A stretch of DNA of 64,000 nt from Ceratothoa steindachneri (GCA_963969495.1 OZ018320.1:72584245-72648244); one strand, 5' to 3'. Counted from the first letter of the stretch, positions 30,625 to 42,932 are shown. The notes: a model not told the origin generated them from the letters alone. Translations and numbers: made by a program.

Positions 30625-32543
30625 CAATATGCCTCTTGCAAACACTGTTATTAAATATATTTACACTAATGCTGATGGAATATTTAATAAAATTGGAGAA
30701 TTTAATGAATTAATTAATAAAGAAAAACCATAAATAATTATGTTAACTGAAACAAAATTAAACGTTCAGATACAGAATCATGAAATTTTTGAAAATGATT
30801 ATACAATTTTTCACAAAGACAGAAAAAAATCAGAATGCACCTGGGGGTGGAGTATGTATTTGGGTTCATAACAGTTTGGCTTCTATAGAAAATGAGATAG
30901 AAAATTTTAATATGCATCAATATAGAGAGGCTGTATGGTGTGAAATTAAATTGCCAAATAATAGAAAGATTTTACTGGGCGTAATTTATAGACCTCCCTC
31001 ATCTAGTAATGAAAATAATGAATTATTAAATGATCTAATAAAATTGACTTATGATTATAGAAGGGAAAATCAAGTATTTATTGCAGCGATTTTAACTTTA
31101 AGGAAATTAACTTGGAAACAGACAACCTGATAAATGGGATATCCCAAGAGGCAGCTAGACATTTTATTGATAGTATAGAAGACTGTTTTTTATACTAGCA
31201 TGTCCATAAAGATACTCATAATATAGAAGAAAATTCATCTAGACTTGATCTCATATTCTCTAGAAATGAACATGATGTAGAAAATATTAAACTAAGTTGT
31301 CCTCTGGGTAAAAGCCATCATTCTGTCTTGATATTTAATATTGTTCCTGATTATTCAAATTGATGGTGGAACTGAAGAAAATTATTCCTTTCATAAAGGA
31401 AATTATAGTGCAATTAGACAAAAGCTAGAATTGATAGAGTGGGACTCACTTCTAAATGATAAGTCTACTACTGAGATGTGTGAAGTTTTTAATAATATTT
31501 CTAATGATCTTGCGAAAAAGTACATCCCAATTGCTATGAAAAGTAGTAAGGCTAAACCTAAATGGATGACAGGCGATCTAAGAAGACAGATAGATTGGAA
31601 GAATGAAGAATGGAAAAGATTGCTGAAAAGGAAGATGCCTTTAAGGAGAGAAACCTATAAAAGAGAAAGGAACAAAACCACATCCATGATGAAGAGGATC
31701 AAAGTGGAATTTGAGAAACAACTATGTCAGGATATAAAGGAAAATCCTAAACATTTTTGGAGTTATGTTAGAAGCAAAACTGTCTTAAAAGACAAGGTAA
31801 TACAAGTGAAGCAAGATGATTCCATATTAACTAATAATGATAAAGATACAGCCACTGTATTTAACAAAGCTTTTCAAAGTGTTTTTATAGATGACATCAC
31901 AGACATACCAAGAATGAATGGATCTGAATATAATGGACCAAAGATTGAAAATATCAATATTAGTGAAATGAAAGTGAAAAATATATAGAAAAACTGAATG
32001 TAAACAAGGCTATGGGACCAGATGGAATACATAAAAAAAATTTTAAGGAATGCTACGATCAATTGTCATATCCAATTACAATCATTATTCAAGAATCATT
32101 GCATACAGGAATTGTACCAGAACTCTGGAAAGTAGCTAGAGTGTGTCCAATATACAGGAAGGGTGATAAACATAATTCTTTAAATTATCGATCAGTATCA
32201 TTGATAAGTGTACCATCTAAAGTGTGTGAAGTATTTATAAGAGAGGAAGTAGTAGAACACTTGGAGAGTAATAACCTACTTGGTGATATGCAACATGGTT
32301 TTGGATGGAAAAGAAGTAGATACTCTAACAAATTTGTTAACATACATGGATTATTTCACCAGTGCAACTAATGAACAAACACCTATAGATGTAAATTATT
32401 TTGATTGTCGAAAGGCTTTTGATACAGTACCACATCAAAGACTGCTAATTAAACTTCATTCTTATGGAATTACCGGGAGACTTTTTAAATTGATTAAAAA
32501 TTTTATAACAGGTAGACATCAGTATGTTGAAATACGTGGCTAA
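30625..32543 (+). pseudogene. ORF2 of element E, first part (endonuclease and RT start)
   Basis: It begins with MPLANTVIKYIYTNADGIFN near 30629, the CR1/L2 endonuclease start with catalytic Asn. A stop follows before IIMLTETKLN (catalytic Glu). GGGVCIWVHNSL and LLGVIYRPPSSS follow, but the GDFN block is corrupted (IAAILT). A linker at 31341-31988 leads to RT (MGPDGIHKKNFKE, VCPIYRKGDKHNSLNYRSVS, NYFDCRKAFDTVPHQRLL). C1 interrupts after ITGRHQYVEIRG. At least five frame breaks. Confidence 0.8.
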
Positions 32544-32715
32544 ACATTGGAGAAGTAAACGTTGGTAGCGATCGGACGTGTTTTTGGAGAGCTCTCTATT
32601 GTGACATTTTTTCATTTTTCGGTGGAATATATTTAAGTTTGGGAAGATAGTTAACTTTGAGTATTAGACATAATACTAAAGGAATTTTTAATTATATTTT
32701 GAAAAGTTTCTCAGT

Positions 32716-33761
32716 ATGGCTGTTGCTTTGGATGATGTGAGTGTGCCTTTTGAAGTAAACAGTGTGTATGTAGTTTGTGATTTTTGTGGTGTTGAAAGAA
32801 GAGCAAATGTATCTGAATGCCCGGTTTGTTATGTGACTAGTGCAAATGTGACTTTGGTAGAGGAGGTGAGTCAGTTGCATGATGAGTGCAAGAGATTAAG
32901 TGAGTTGGTGAATGAAGTGAGAAGGGATGAAAGTGGTACGCATGAAGAATGTGGCTGGGACCAGGAGAGTGGAAGATAGGCCTAAACTAGGGACTGGAGA
33001 GAAAGAAGTGACTGATGTGAGTGAAGATGAATGGTGGGTGAATATGGATAGAATAGATAGGTTAGGACAGGTTAGATCTGTGAGTAAGAGGGACATGGAA
33101 CCAGTTAGGTTGACTAACAGATTAGATGACCTGAGAGAGGAAGAGGTTGAAAGTGATTTGTCTGATGTGGTTGTGGCAGAAGGTAAAATAAGTGGTAGAG
33201 AACAGGAGCGAGGGTAATGCTAGGCCTAGGGACACTAGGAGGATGACTGAGGTGCTTGTGATGGGTGACTTTCAGATTAGATATTTAGATAGGAAGTTGA
33301 GTGCAAGCAAATGGAAGGGAGTGAGAGTTTGTTTGCCGGGTGCTGGTGTAAATGATGTGTCTGAGAGGTATGATAGTCTGGTGTCTGAGTGTGAGAGGGA
33401 TGCAGTTGTGATTACACATGTGGGAGTAAATGATGTAAAGAAGGTGGGTTCATGTGAGTTACAAGAGAGGTACAAAAGGTTAGTTGAAAGGATGAGTGAA
33501 AGTAGAGTGAAAGGCCTTGTTTCAGGTGTGCTTCAGAGATTGGATGTGGGGGTGGAATGGTTGTCTCATGCAATTGGACTGAATGAGTATGTGAAACACC
33601 TGTGTGAGGAGTCAGGATTTGTGTTTGTAGATGTTTGGAATGGGTTTTATGGGAATGAGGCATTGTATGCATTGGATGCACTCCATCTAAGCCGGGCTGG
33701 GGATGACGTGTTGTGGCAGGAGTTAGATAGTGTCGTTGGGTCTTTGCAAGTGGGAAACTAG
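32716..33761 (+). pseudogene. ORF1 of C1 with SGNH-hydrolase-like domain
   Basis: ATG at 32716. An N-terminal Cys motif (CDFCGVERRANVSECPVC) and a heptad-like helix come first, then after two frameshifts (near 32950 and 33200) the SGNH-like domain. VLVMGDFQIRYLDRKL has the GDS nucleophile block with Ser replaced by Phe. VVITHVGVND is the Asn block, and LYALDALHLS the Asp-His block. C2 has the intact GDS, so the Ser loss is specific to this copy. Esterase-like ORF1 proteins occur in CR1 and L2 groups; their substrate in retrotransposition is unsettled. Confidence 0.75.
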
Positions 33762-33869
33762 TTACTGATAGTAGTCAGGGAAATATAAGAATACAGGGTG
33801 GGGCAGGGAAAGGATAGAGATGCAGAAGAGATAGAGTGGAAGGACTACATTCTAAAAGAGGTACTTCAG

Positions 33870-36539
33870 GGATAGGAGAGCTGAGTTGCCTTTATACCAA
33901 TGCTCGTAGTCTTAGAAATAAGAAAGATGAGTTATTCAGTTATATTATTGATGAAGATATAGATATATGTGTAATAGAATCATGTTAATGAAAATAAATT
34001 TAATGACAATGTGTGAATTTGAACTACAGGGTTATGATATGTACATTAGTCAAAGGAGAGATAGGAAGGGTGGTGGGTTGATTATTTATATCAGAAATAG
34101 CATTTCTTCAAATCTAAATAATTCTATAAAGCAAGAAGTAGTTGAGTCACTGTGGATAGATATTAGGGTCAATAAAAATAGGATAATACACTTGGGAGCC
34201 TTTTACAGACCACCCGGACAGGCAGAATGTATTGATGAGCTAATAATGATCAGGGAAATAAGGAAAGGATGTGAAGTAGATACAGTTATTCTTGGTGACT
34301 TTAATTTAAATTCTGTGGACTGGGAAAATATGATAGGAAGGGATAGAGCAAGTTGTAAGTTTATAGAATGCTTTGAGGATAATTTTTTTACTCAATTTGT
34401 TAATAAGCCAACAAGGGGTACCAATATCTTAGATATGGTTCTTTCAAATGATGATCACTTGGTTCAGGAATTGACTGTCTGGGAAGCATTGGGAAATAGT
34501 GATTACGATAAATTATGAAACTTGCTAAATCAGATTAGGTGGAATATAGAATTCAGGGGAAAGAATACTTATGAGATGTGGGACACTTTTAAGACTATAC
34601 TAAACATAGTCCAGGAGCAGTGTATTCCAATGAAGGCTATTAGGAAGAAATGTATCAAGTCATTGTGGTGGAATCACGAGATAGCTAGGAAAATTTCTGA
34701 GAAGAAAAAGGCATACCAGAGATTACAGAAAGTACTTTTAAGAATTTAAATCATTATAGGTTGACCAGAAATGAGCTAAATAAGATTATTAAGAAGAGCA
34801 AAAGGGTGGCAGAAATTAATTTAGCTCAGAATAATAATAAAAATCCAAGAAAATTCTTTAGCTATTATAAAATTAATAACAAATCTAACAGTGATAAAAT
34901 AGGACCTATTAGATATGAAGGGGTTTTGAAAAAATCTGATGAGGAAATAGTAGAGGTTCTTAATGATCATTTTTCTTCAGTATTTACACGAGAATCAAGA
35001 TAGATTAAGTGATGATAATTCTAGGTCAAGGGAAGTAGTTTGAATACCATTAATGTGAACAGGGAAATAATTAAAGGGGCTTATATTAGAGTTAAATACT
35101 AGTAAGTCATCTGGCCCAGACAACATTCATTCTAGGTTACTCAAAGAAGGTGTAGATAGTATTGCAGTAGCTCTTGAGAAGTTATAATATACTAGATCAC
35201 TAGAGTTTGGAGAAATACCTAATGATTGGAAATTAGCGAATATAGTACCAATTTTTAAAAAGGGAAGTAAAGAGGATCCAAATAACTTTAGGCCAGTAAG
35301 CTTAACTTCTATCATTTGTAAAATCCTTGAGAAGATAGTTAAGGGGATTTCTGACCATCTACAGTATGGTAGGTTAATAAATGATGCTCAGCATGGGTTT
35401 ATTAGAAGTAAATCGTGTTTAACAAATTTACTGGATTTTATGGATTATGTTACTAAACAATTAGATAAGAGAGAGAGAATGTTGATGTAATTTACTTAGA
35501 TTTTAGCAGAACTTTTGATAAGGTTGCACATTGGAGATTAGTTCATAAATTAAAAATGCATGGGATATGTGGTAGAGTTTTGAATTATATAACTGAATGG
35601 CTGAAAGAAAGGAAACAGAGAATTGTGCTGAATCGGGTGAGGTTACCGTGGAGGGACATTATCAGTGGCATATCTCAGGGATCCGTTCTAGGCCCTTTAT
35701 TATTCATAGTTTATATAAATTATCTTGGGGAGGCTGTAAATAGGAAAGTGTCAATTTTTGCTGATGACACTAAATTGGCAGCTGTAGTCAAAGAAGTTGA
35801 GCGTAGCTTTAAAGTGCAGAGTGACTTAAATAAGTTATTAGCTTGGGCTCAGAAGTGGCAGATACTTTTAACCTTAAAAAAGTTCTTAACATGGGAAGGG
35901 TTAATAGGGAATTTAGCTATTAAATGAATTCAGTTGAGGATGAGAAGGACTTAGGCGTAGTAGTACATAGGTCACTGAAGTTTTCAAAGCAGTGTATTCA
36001 GGCAAAAAATAGAGCAAATAGGGTGCTAGGATACATTAACAGGAATGTTAGCTACAAGAGTAAAGAGGTTATCCTTAAACTCTACAACTCGTAGGTTAGG
36101 CCACATTTAGACTACTGTATACAAGCATGGTCATTACATTTTAGACATGACATCAACCTGCTAGAGTCAGTACAAAGAAGGGCAACAAAAATAATACCTT
36201 CCCTGAAGCACCTTGAATATAAAGATCGACTGAGGGGACTAAATATGTTCTCATTTGAGAGAAGATGTGTGAGGGGAGATATGATTGAACTTTTTCAAAT
36301 CTGTTCTGAAATGGATAAGTTGTATTTTAGCCAGTTATTTGAGTTGGAAGGTAGTAACAGGACTAGGGGGTCACCACTTAAAAATTAAAAAACAGAGGTG
36401 CAGGTTAGATGTTAGAAAATATTTTTTCACCAATAGAGTGGTAGATTACTGGAATAGTTTGCCATCTAAGACGGTAGAAAGTCCAAACTTGAATGTATTC
36501 AAATGCAGATTAGATGATTATATGGGGAGGGAGGGTTAA
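33870..36539 (+). pseudogene. ORF2 of C1 (APE endonuclease and RT)
   Basis: Endonuclease: LSCLYTNARSLRNKKDEL near 33885, GGGLIIYIRNSIS, LGAFYRPPGQ, VILGDFNLNSVDWENM near 34288-34330, ending in an altered SDH (SDYDK). RT: KSSGPDNIHSRLLKEG near 35105, PIFKKGSKEDPNNFRPVSLTS near 35255, then ISQGSVLGPLLFIVYINYL and IFADDTKLAAVV near 35670-35790. The C-terminal part runs from 35930 to VDYWNSLPSKTVESPN and a stop at 36537. About ten stops and frameshifts. Confidence 0.8.
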
Positions 36540-36845
36540 CTTTGGGGGGTATTCTGGACTCATTCTGTGAATGTAGTCTTTTATTATTGTATATTATGTT
36601 TGATTTGGATTTTGACGAGTCTTGATGAGGATGCCTTTTTGTTTTTGACACATTCCTGTGTATGGTTTGAATTGTATATTGTAGATGCATGATCTGACAC
36701 AATCCTCTGGATTATTTATATTGCATATTGTAGATACATGATCTGACACAATCCTATGGATGCATTTTGTGGGCGAGTTTTGACAGATGTGGATGACCTT
36801 TGATAGGCCTTTGTGGCTTTTGTCATCCGTAAAATTATGTTATGT
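36540..36845 (+). promoter_or_regulatory. 3' UTR of C1: tandem motif, hairpin and tail
   Basis: Two copies of a roughly 50-bp unit (TATTGTAGATGCATGATCTG... and TATTGTAGATACATGATCTG..., about 36675-36770) precede a hairpin. In it GATGAC at 36792-36797 pairs with GTCATC at 36822-36827, with an inner GCC/GGC. The tail ATTATGTTATGTTA follows. The same order recurs in C2 at 58510-58684. Confidence 0.65.
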
Positions 36846-37720
36846 TACCTCAGGAGTCCCCCCAAGGCTCAATATTTGGACCAATACTATTTTTAATCTT
36901 TATAAATGACATCAGTGAAAATTTGGAATGTCCATCTCTACTGTTTGCTGATGATTTGAAATTTTTTATGAAGTTAACACATATGAGGATATAGAAGCAA
37001 TGAAACGTGACATTGAATCTGAGGAAATGGAGTGAAAAATGGTTATTGGATCTTAATGTGAACAAATGTAAGAAACTGCATGTATATCATAGAAATCCAG
37101 AGATTAAATACAGCCTTAATAATGTTGAATTAGAATCCACAGAAAAGGAGAGAGATTTTGGAATAATTACGACAAAAGACCTGAAACCAGCTCAGCATAT
37201 TGAAACAGTTGTCAGCAAAGCTAATAGGATTGTGGGCTTGCTAAGGAGAACTTTTGATTATATGGATATAGATATGTGTAAGACATTATATTGTTCCTTG
37301 GTAAGACTGCATCTGGAGTACGCTGTACTCCAGACATTGAAGAAATTGAAAAAGTTCACAGAAGGATGACAAAACTAGTGCCTGCTTTAAGACAAATTGA
37401 ATATGTACAACAATGTAATCAATTTGTTAGAGAAGAGGAGAGTACAAGGTGACCTAATTGAGACATTCAAAATAATGTTGATTTTAAACTATTTTTTCAA
37501 TTGAGTGAGTTGCACACAAGATCCAATAACTGTAAATTAGTGAAGAGAGGACATTGGAGAACTACACTGAGGGCAAATAGTTTCAGTATAAGGACAGTAA
37601 ATTGGTGGAATTCACTTCCTGAGGAGGTTGTGATGGCCCAGAGTATTAGCCAGTTTAAAAGTAGATTAGACCAAATTGAATGGTTCACAAGAGATTAATT
37701 GAGAAGCAGTATTTTTCTTA
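36846..37720 (+). pseudogene. ORF2 of element E, second part (RT end)
   Basis: Continues element E after C1: SGVP, a one-base frame change, QGSIFGPILFLIFINDI, LLFADDLKFF (catalytic Asp pair) near 36945-36965. After a stop, LRKWSEKWLLDLNVNKCKK and LRRTFDYMDIDMCKTLY at 37007-37369 follow, then the C-terminal end FSIRTVNWWNSLPEEVVMAQ at 37501-37698. A short AT-rich 3' part follows; its exact end was not determined. Confidence 0.8.
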
Positions 37721-37849
37721 TATATTCTGAATTTATTTGAAAAGAAAAAATTTTGAGGTGATTTTATGTTTGTATATCTGTGTATGCATATATGTTATAT
37801 ACAGATAAAAAAAATTTCAACAATAAAGCATATATCCAACTAGAGTACT

Positions 37850-38110
37850 TAAGTGAGATGGGAAAGACTTGCTCTTGCCTCCCATAGGATTGAACTAGGT
37901 AAGCAAATATCCGCACCTTGCTACTGTTTGATCTATCTTGCTGTCTATTACCCCTTTCCTCTGTTTGCTCTTGCCGAGTATCCTCTCCTCTTCATGGCGG
38001 TTCTCTTTCACTTCAGCCATAGCATCCAGCCTTTCTCTATCCCTTAACCCTTCAGTTGCTACCGCCTCTTGTTCTGCTCTTACTTTCTACCTCTTCTTCC
38101 TTTCTCCTCT
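37850..38110 (-). pseudogene. Inverted fragment of the SAP-type ORF1 family
   Basis: The minus strand reads EQEAVATEGLRDRERLDAM. Its DNA matches 45650-45700 on the plus strand (EQEAVATEGPRDRERLE) over about 90 bp. It is thus a head-to-head inverted piece of the same ORF1 family lying just upstream of the SAP ORF1 start. It could be a separate truncated insertion or a 5'-inverted part produced by twin priming. Confidence 0.6.
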
Positions 38111-38296
38111 GTCCCTGTGATGCTGATAGTCAACCGCAACAACACGTGAAAACGTTCAGCTCTGAGAAAAAACAACAAAGAGGCAAAGATTGGTGGATAA
38201 GTATATGAGCAAAGTATCCTAATAACAAACTAGTATCTATTTAAGAATAGAAGATTGTTGAACCCACACTATATTAGGAAAGCAATTGATTAAAAG

Positions 38297-38808
38297 ATGG
38301 CTGAGAAAAAGAGTCTGAATGAAATGAAGATGGATGAACTGAGGGTACTGTGCGAGGAGAGAGGGATCAGCCTGAGGGGGGCTAAGGCAGTACTAGTGGA
38401 GAGACTGAAGAATGAAGAAGTGGCAAGAGAGATGACTGCGGATTGCAACCCTGTATTGGAGAGTGAGGAATTAGATAGGGGAGGAAAGATACGAAGGATC
38501 ACAGTGGACAAAATGTACAGTCAGGGGAAGGATAGGAATATAGTGATAGTGCATGAACCAGGAGGTCTATAATGTGTTGGAACTGTGAAATGTGGGTCTA
38601 CACCAAGGATAAAGTTAGAAAGAAGGAACTAGAGGAGAGCATATTCACATGCAAGAGGTGCAAGGAATACAAGAAAATAGAAGAGGAACTAATAGAACTA
38701 AGGAAAACTATGGGAAAACTTACAGAGGAAAATCAGACATGGAAGAACAGGGTAGAGGTCGTAGGAAGAGCAAATATACGACTGGCAGAAGAATTAAATG
38801 GGAATGAA
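38297..38808 (+). pseudogene. SAP-domain ORF1 of a non-LTR element, first part
   Basis: ATG at 38297 (MAEKKSLNEMKMDELRVLCE). Residues about 5-40 form a SAP motif (ELRVLCEERGISLRGAKAVL then ERLKNEE), a helix-hairpin that binds DNA in nuclear proteins. A stop at 38570 follows HEPGGL. In the next frame a zinc motif CWNCEMWV ... CKRCKEYKK and a coiled coil (LIELRKTMGKLTEENQTWKN) follow. At 38792-38808 the frame runs into the target duplication of element J and resumes at 45328. SAP plus CxxC zinc plus coiled coil matches the layout of chromatin-associated ORF1 proteins; RT of this element was not found. Confidence 0.6.
38792..38808. repeat. Target-site duplication (left) of element J
   Basis: AATTAAATGGGAATGAA here corresponds to AATTAGATGGGAGCGAA at 45328-45344: 15 of 17 bases identical, one on each side of element J. 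Confidence 0.75.
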
Positions 38809-39211
38809 TGAATGAATAGTGCATAAAAGATTTAAAAGCTGCGTAGCCCAGATGGACTATCTCGCAGCCAAATTCACTTATGGGCGGTGAATTTAAAATT
38901 ATTATTTTTAAAATATTGCCATATTAAAATATATAAAAAAGCAAAAATGTCCTTGGGACCAAAATTAGTTTAATAGGCAATATTAAGTCAGTTGAGTTTT
39001 TAACAAAAAAAATAGACTATTAAAAGATTCAACAAAAGGTAAAAAAAAAAGTAAAAATAATAAATAACAAGTAAATAAACTATGAATATATCAACAATAT
39101 AACTTTAAAAGTTATTATGCAATTATATTTTTGTTAAAAATTTATTCATTTTTTTAAAAAATGTAAAAACATAAACTATGAATAGATCAACAATAAATAT
39201 ATAAAACTATT

Positions 39212-42200
39212 TTAAATTTTGTTTAAAAGATTGCTTTCTTTTAGGAAGGTTAGTATCCTAGTCACGTTAAAGAAGCAATGGGTCTCAGAAAAGATGCCCC
39301 GCAGAGCCTGCTGGGGGGCCATCTCTCTGGTAATGAAGGTAAAAGGCGTCCTTCTGAGATTCCTTAGCAATGGGCATTCTACAAATATATGGAGGACAGA
39401 TATTTGTACCCCACACAGAATGCACATAGGTGGGGGCAGCCCACTCATTAAATGCTCATGGGTGAGCCGGCAATGGCCTATCCTCAGACGGACAAGCGCA
39501 ACCTCCATTTTACGATGTCTAGTTGTACGTGGCCATGGGTGAACGGAGGGTTTTATGGAGTGGAGCTTGGTGGGAGGGAGCTTACTCCACCTCTTCTGCC
39601 ATAGGCCGACCACATATTCATTCATCAGAGGATAGGCATCGCAGAGTGGGACTGGGGCCACTGGAGCTGTCCCCAGTGATGCTGCTTCTTTGGCTGCAGC
39701 ATCTGCCCTCTCATTGCCTGGGATGCCCACGTGACTAGGCACCCAGCAAAAGGATATCTCGTGGATGGGCGATAGTCGTAGGAGCCACCGCTGGATCTTG
39801 GAAACCAACGGATGGCTCGAACCAACATCACCCAACATTTGAAGCGAACTAAGGGAGTCTGTAAAGATAGTATGAGAACCAGATGGCCTGCCAGCTATGA
39901 TAGTCAGTGCCGCCATCATAGCAACGAGTTCCGCTGTGAATGCGGAAGCTGCGTTTGGCAGGCGGACCAATGCTGTCTCAGATGGAAAGACAGCAGCTGC
40001 TCCAACTCTGTCCGGTGACTTGGACCCATCGGTGAACACAAAAGTGCTATGACGATGTTGAGAGGAGTGGTCGCCATACATGGCTTTCAATACTACAGGC
40101 AGGTGGTGATCCTTGGGCCGATCAGCTAGTTCCCTACATACCATTACAGGTGGTATGAGCCACGGGGGGGTCTTTGGCATGGTAAAGGGAATCACTGAGA
40201 ACTCCCTTAGTTGCGCAGTGTGCTCGGCCATACGCAGAGCAAAGGGGCGAGCCAGAGATGGAGACTATCGTATGAGGCCACTGTCTGTCTATTGAACATG
40301 CAGTCATACACTGGCGTCTGCGGTAGTTGCTCAAGTCTAAGGAGGTAGTTTAAATTAGACTTGAGCCTGTGATAGGGAAGGGGGAGAACCCCGTTTTCTG
40401 CGTAGAGGCTCCACACTGGGGAGGACTTAAAGGCTCCAGAAGCCAGGCGCACACCCTGGTTACGCACAGTGTTTAGTTTTTCGAGAATGTATGGCGAGGC
40501 AGAGGAGTACACCTGTGATCCATAGTCTAGCTTTGATTGGACCAATGCTAGATACAGGAGCCACAGGGTACGTCGATCACTTCCCCAAGAAGTGTGAGAC
40601 AACAGTTTCATTATGTCCATTCTCTTTAAACAAGACCTTTTCAAGGCGTCCACATGGTGCCGGAAGGAAAGCCTTGAATCAAATATGACCCCCAGATATT
40701 TGAAATGGGGCTCAAAATCTATAGGCACACCATATAGCGACAAAAGGGGGAGGTCCCATGTCACTAACTTATGCCCATAAAAGTGAACAGCCTTGGTCTT
40801 TACTGCGGAAAAGCGGAAACCCTTGGAGGAAGCATTTTCAGCTACAGTGCTTATAGCTCACTGTAGCTTACGGACGATAAATGGGAGTCTGGGCGAAGAA
40901 CAAATGAGCGCCAGATCATCCACATATAACGTCGACGAAATCTTGGGAGGGAGATTTCTAACAATGCTATTAATGGCCACAGAGAAGCAGGTGACACTGA
41001 GGACACTTCCCTGTGGCACACCCTCAACTTGGTACACGGGCTCCGATAAGGTGCCTCCAACCCTTACGCATAGTGTGCGTCGCATCAGAAATTGCTCGAC
41101 AAACCTGGGGAGGTAACCCCGCAGGCCCCAATCATGGAGTTGTTTAAGGATACCACGCCTCCAGGTGGTATCGTATGCTTTCTCAATATCAAAGAAGACA
41201 GCGATGGCGTGTTGCTTCTTTGAAAATGCATCTCTTATGAGTGACTCCATTCGGACAAGCAGGTCTGTCGTACTCTGCTTTTTCCTGAACCCTGATTGAG
41301 AAGGAGATATGAGATTTTGAGTCTCCAAAAACCAGACGAGTCTGAAATTGACCATTCTCTCAAACACTTTACATGGACAACTGGTAAGAGCAATGGGGCG
41401 GTAATGGGTGGGCTCCATCCCGTCCTTTCCTGGTTTGCGGAATGGAAGGACTATGGCCTCTCTCCACATGGAAGGGAAGCGGCCCTTGATCCAAATCCAG
41501 TTGTAAATGTCCAGTAAATGAGAGAGAAGGGATGGATGCATATTCCTAATCATATCATAGGAAATGCTATCCGATCCGGGGGCAGTGGATCTACAGTGCT
41601 TCAGTGCATTATGGAGCTCATGGATAAAGAAGAGTCGGTTGTAAGACTTGTTATCCATGTTAGGCTCCATAAAGTTGAGCGGTTGCTGCTCCTGTTGGAG
41701 CCTAAAGCACTGGAATTGCATCTCATAATTATCTGGGCTTGAGATGCTAGCAAATGATCTGGCCAAGACATTGGAAATATGGGACAAGTCCCCCAACAAT
41801 TCTCCAGCTTGGACAATGTTGGGAACTGTAAAGCCATTGGATTTGCCCAATAGCTTTTTGACCCTTTTCCACACTTTGTCTATAGGCGTTTGCCAACTTA
41901 TGGACGCGATGTAACCTTCCAACGAGGTCTTTCGAGCCTGTCGAAGGATGCGTCGCCGTGCTGCCCTTGCTCTGTTACGAGCAATTTTATTTACCATCAT
42001 AGGGGAGCGATGGTAACGTCGGCAAGCCATTTTACATTCAGTCACGGCTCTCGAGCATTCAGCCGACCACCAGGGAACTTGTGGTCCGCGAGCGGTTGAG
42101 CTGGAGAGCGGGATGGAGGAGTTAGCCACTTTATTGACGTGGACTAGGAGGTCATCGATAGCCACGTCAATATCTTCATGAGGGAAGGACCCGTCATGGC

Positions 42201-42930
42201 TGGAGAGGTGCCTGAATTTAGGCCAGTTTGCTAATTTTGCATTCCATTTTTTACTAGGTGGTGGAGGGGGGCCACCTGTACATGGCGCTATAATAATGGG
42301 GAAGTGATCGCTGCCTTGCAAGTCAGGATCCACTGCCCAGTCAAAATCAGCTCTACAGCTTGGTGAACAGAGGGACAAGTCCACGCATGTAGAGCTGCTC
42401 GTCTGGATGTGAAATGATGTATGGCTGCCATCGTTTAGAAGGCAGACATCATTTTCGCCCAGAAATTTCTCAATCATGTTTCCCCTAGGGTTCTTATCGA
42501 CACCCCCCAAAGGGGGTGTCGAGCATTAAAATCCCCAATCAATATAAAGGGGGGGAGGGAGCTGTTTAATTACCTCTACTAGTTTTCTAGCTAGAGAGGC
42601 TGTGTCTTTTTCCTCACTAGGAGGGAGGTAAAGCGAGCAGACCGTATAGTGGCGATGGGAGAACAGGCGGACAGCGACTGCCTGCAGGTCTGTCGCAAGG
42701 TCGATCTGGTTGTGGGGAACCCTGCTGTTGATGAGCACAGCAGAACCATGGATTGGTTCTATAGGGTTCTTATAGTATCCCACAAAACCAGGAATATTGG
42801 GTACACTACGAGTACGCAAGCAAGTTTCCTGTAAAGCTATACAATCAGGATTGTAGTCTTTAAACAGGAGCTTGAGTTCTTCCCACTTGGGGAAGAGACC
42901 TTGGATGTTCCAATGAATTATTGGATACAT
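39212..42930 (-). pseudogene. ORF2 of J: APE endonuclease, RT, RNase H, C-terminal zinc motif
   Basis: Start ATG at 42930 (MYPIIHWNIQGLFPKWEELK). Endonuclease: HWNIQG, ALQETCLR, YTVCSLYLPPS; a frameshift near 42515 destroys the GDFN block; then DLQGSDHFPIII. RT: THYRPIALTSCPCKVFE, AVFFDIEKAYDTTW, VEGVPQGSVLSVTCFSVAIN, STLYVDDLALI (catalytic YVDD), then a TGA at 40858 and the thumb FKYLGVIFDSRLSFRHHV. A frameshift near 40240 precedes RNase H: STFVFTDGSK, FTAELVAM, FTDSLSSLQM, VPSHVGIPGNERADAAAKE, with all catalytic acids and the late Asp present. The end carries CILCGVQ...HIFVEC. Confidence 0.9.
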
Positions 42931-42932
42931 CC

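Larger units (their letters stand above)
32545..36845 (+). mobile_element. CR1-like element C1 (SGNH-type ORF1), nested in E
   Basis: Complete in layout: 5' UTR 32545-32715, ORF1 32716-33761, ORF2 about 33870-36539, 3' UTR with tandem motif and hairpin, and tail ATTATGTTATGTTA near 36833-36846. It shares about the whole length with C2 (46.6-58.7 kb), whose interrupted pieces can be ordered from C1. Many stops show it is inactive. It lies inside the RT gene of E without an obvious target duplication. Confidence 0.85.
29690..37720 (+). mobile_element. CR1/L2-like element E, split by element C1
   Basis: Plus-strand element in two parts, 29690-32544 and 36846-37720. The first part ends after RT sequence RHQYVEIRG. 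The second resumes with SGVP and then QGSIFGPILFLIFINDI, so C1 (32545-36845) sits inside the RT gene. A few codons expected between the two parts are missing, so some target was lost. Its genes carry many stops and frameshifts. E is the oldest of the nested pair. The left boundary is a guess, because no target duplication was found. Confidence 0.8.
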
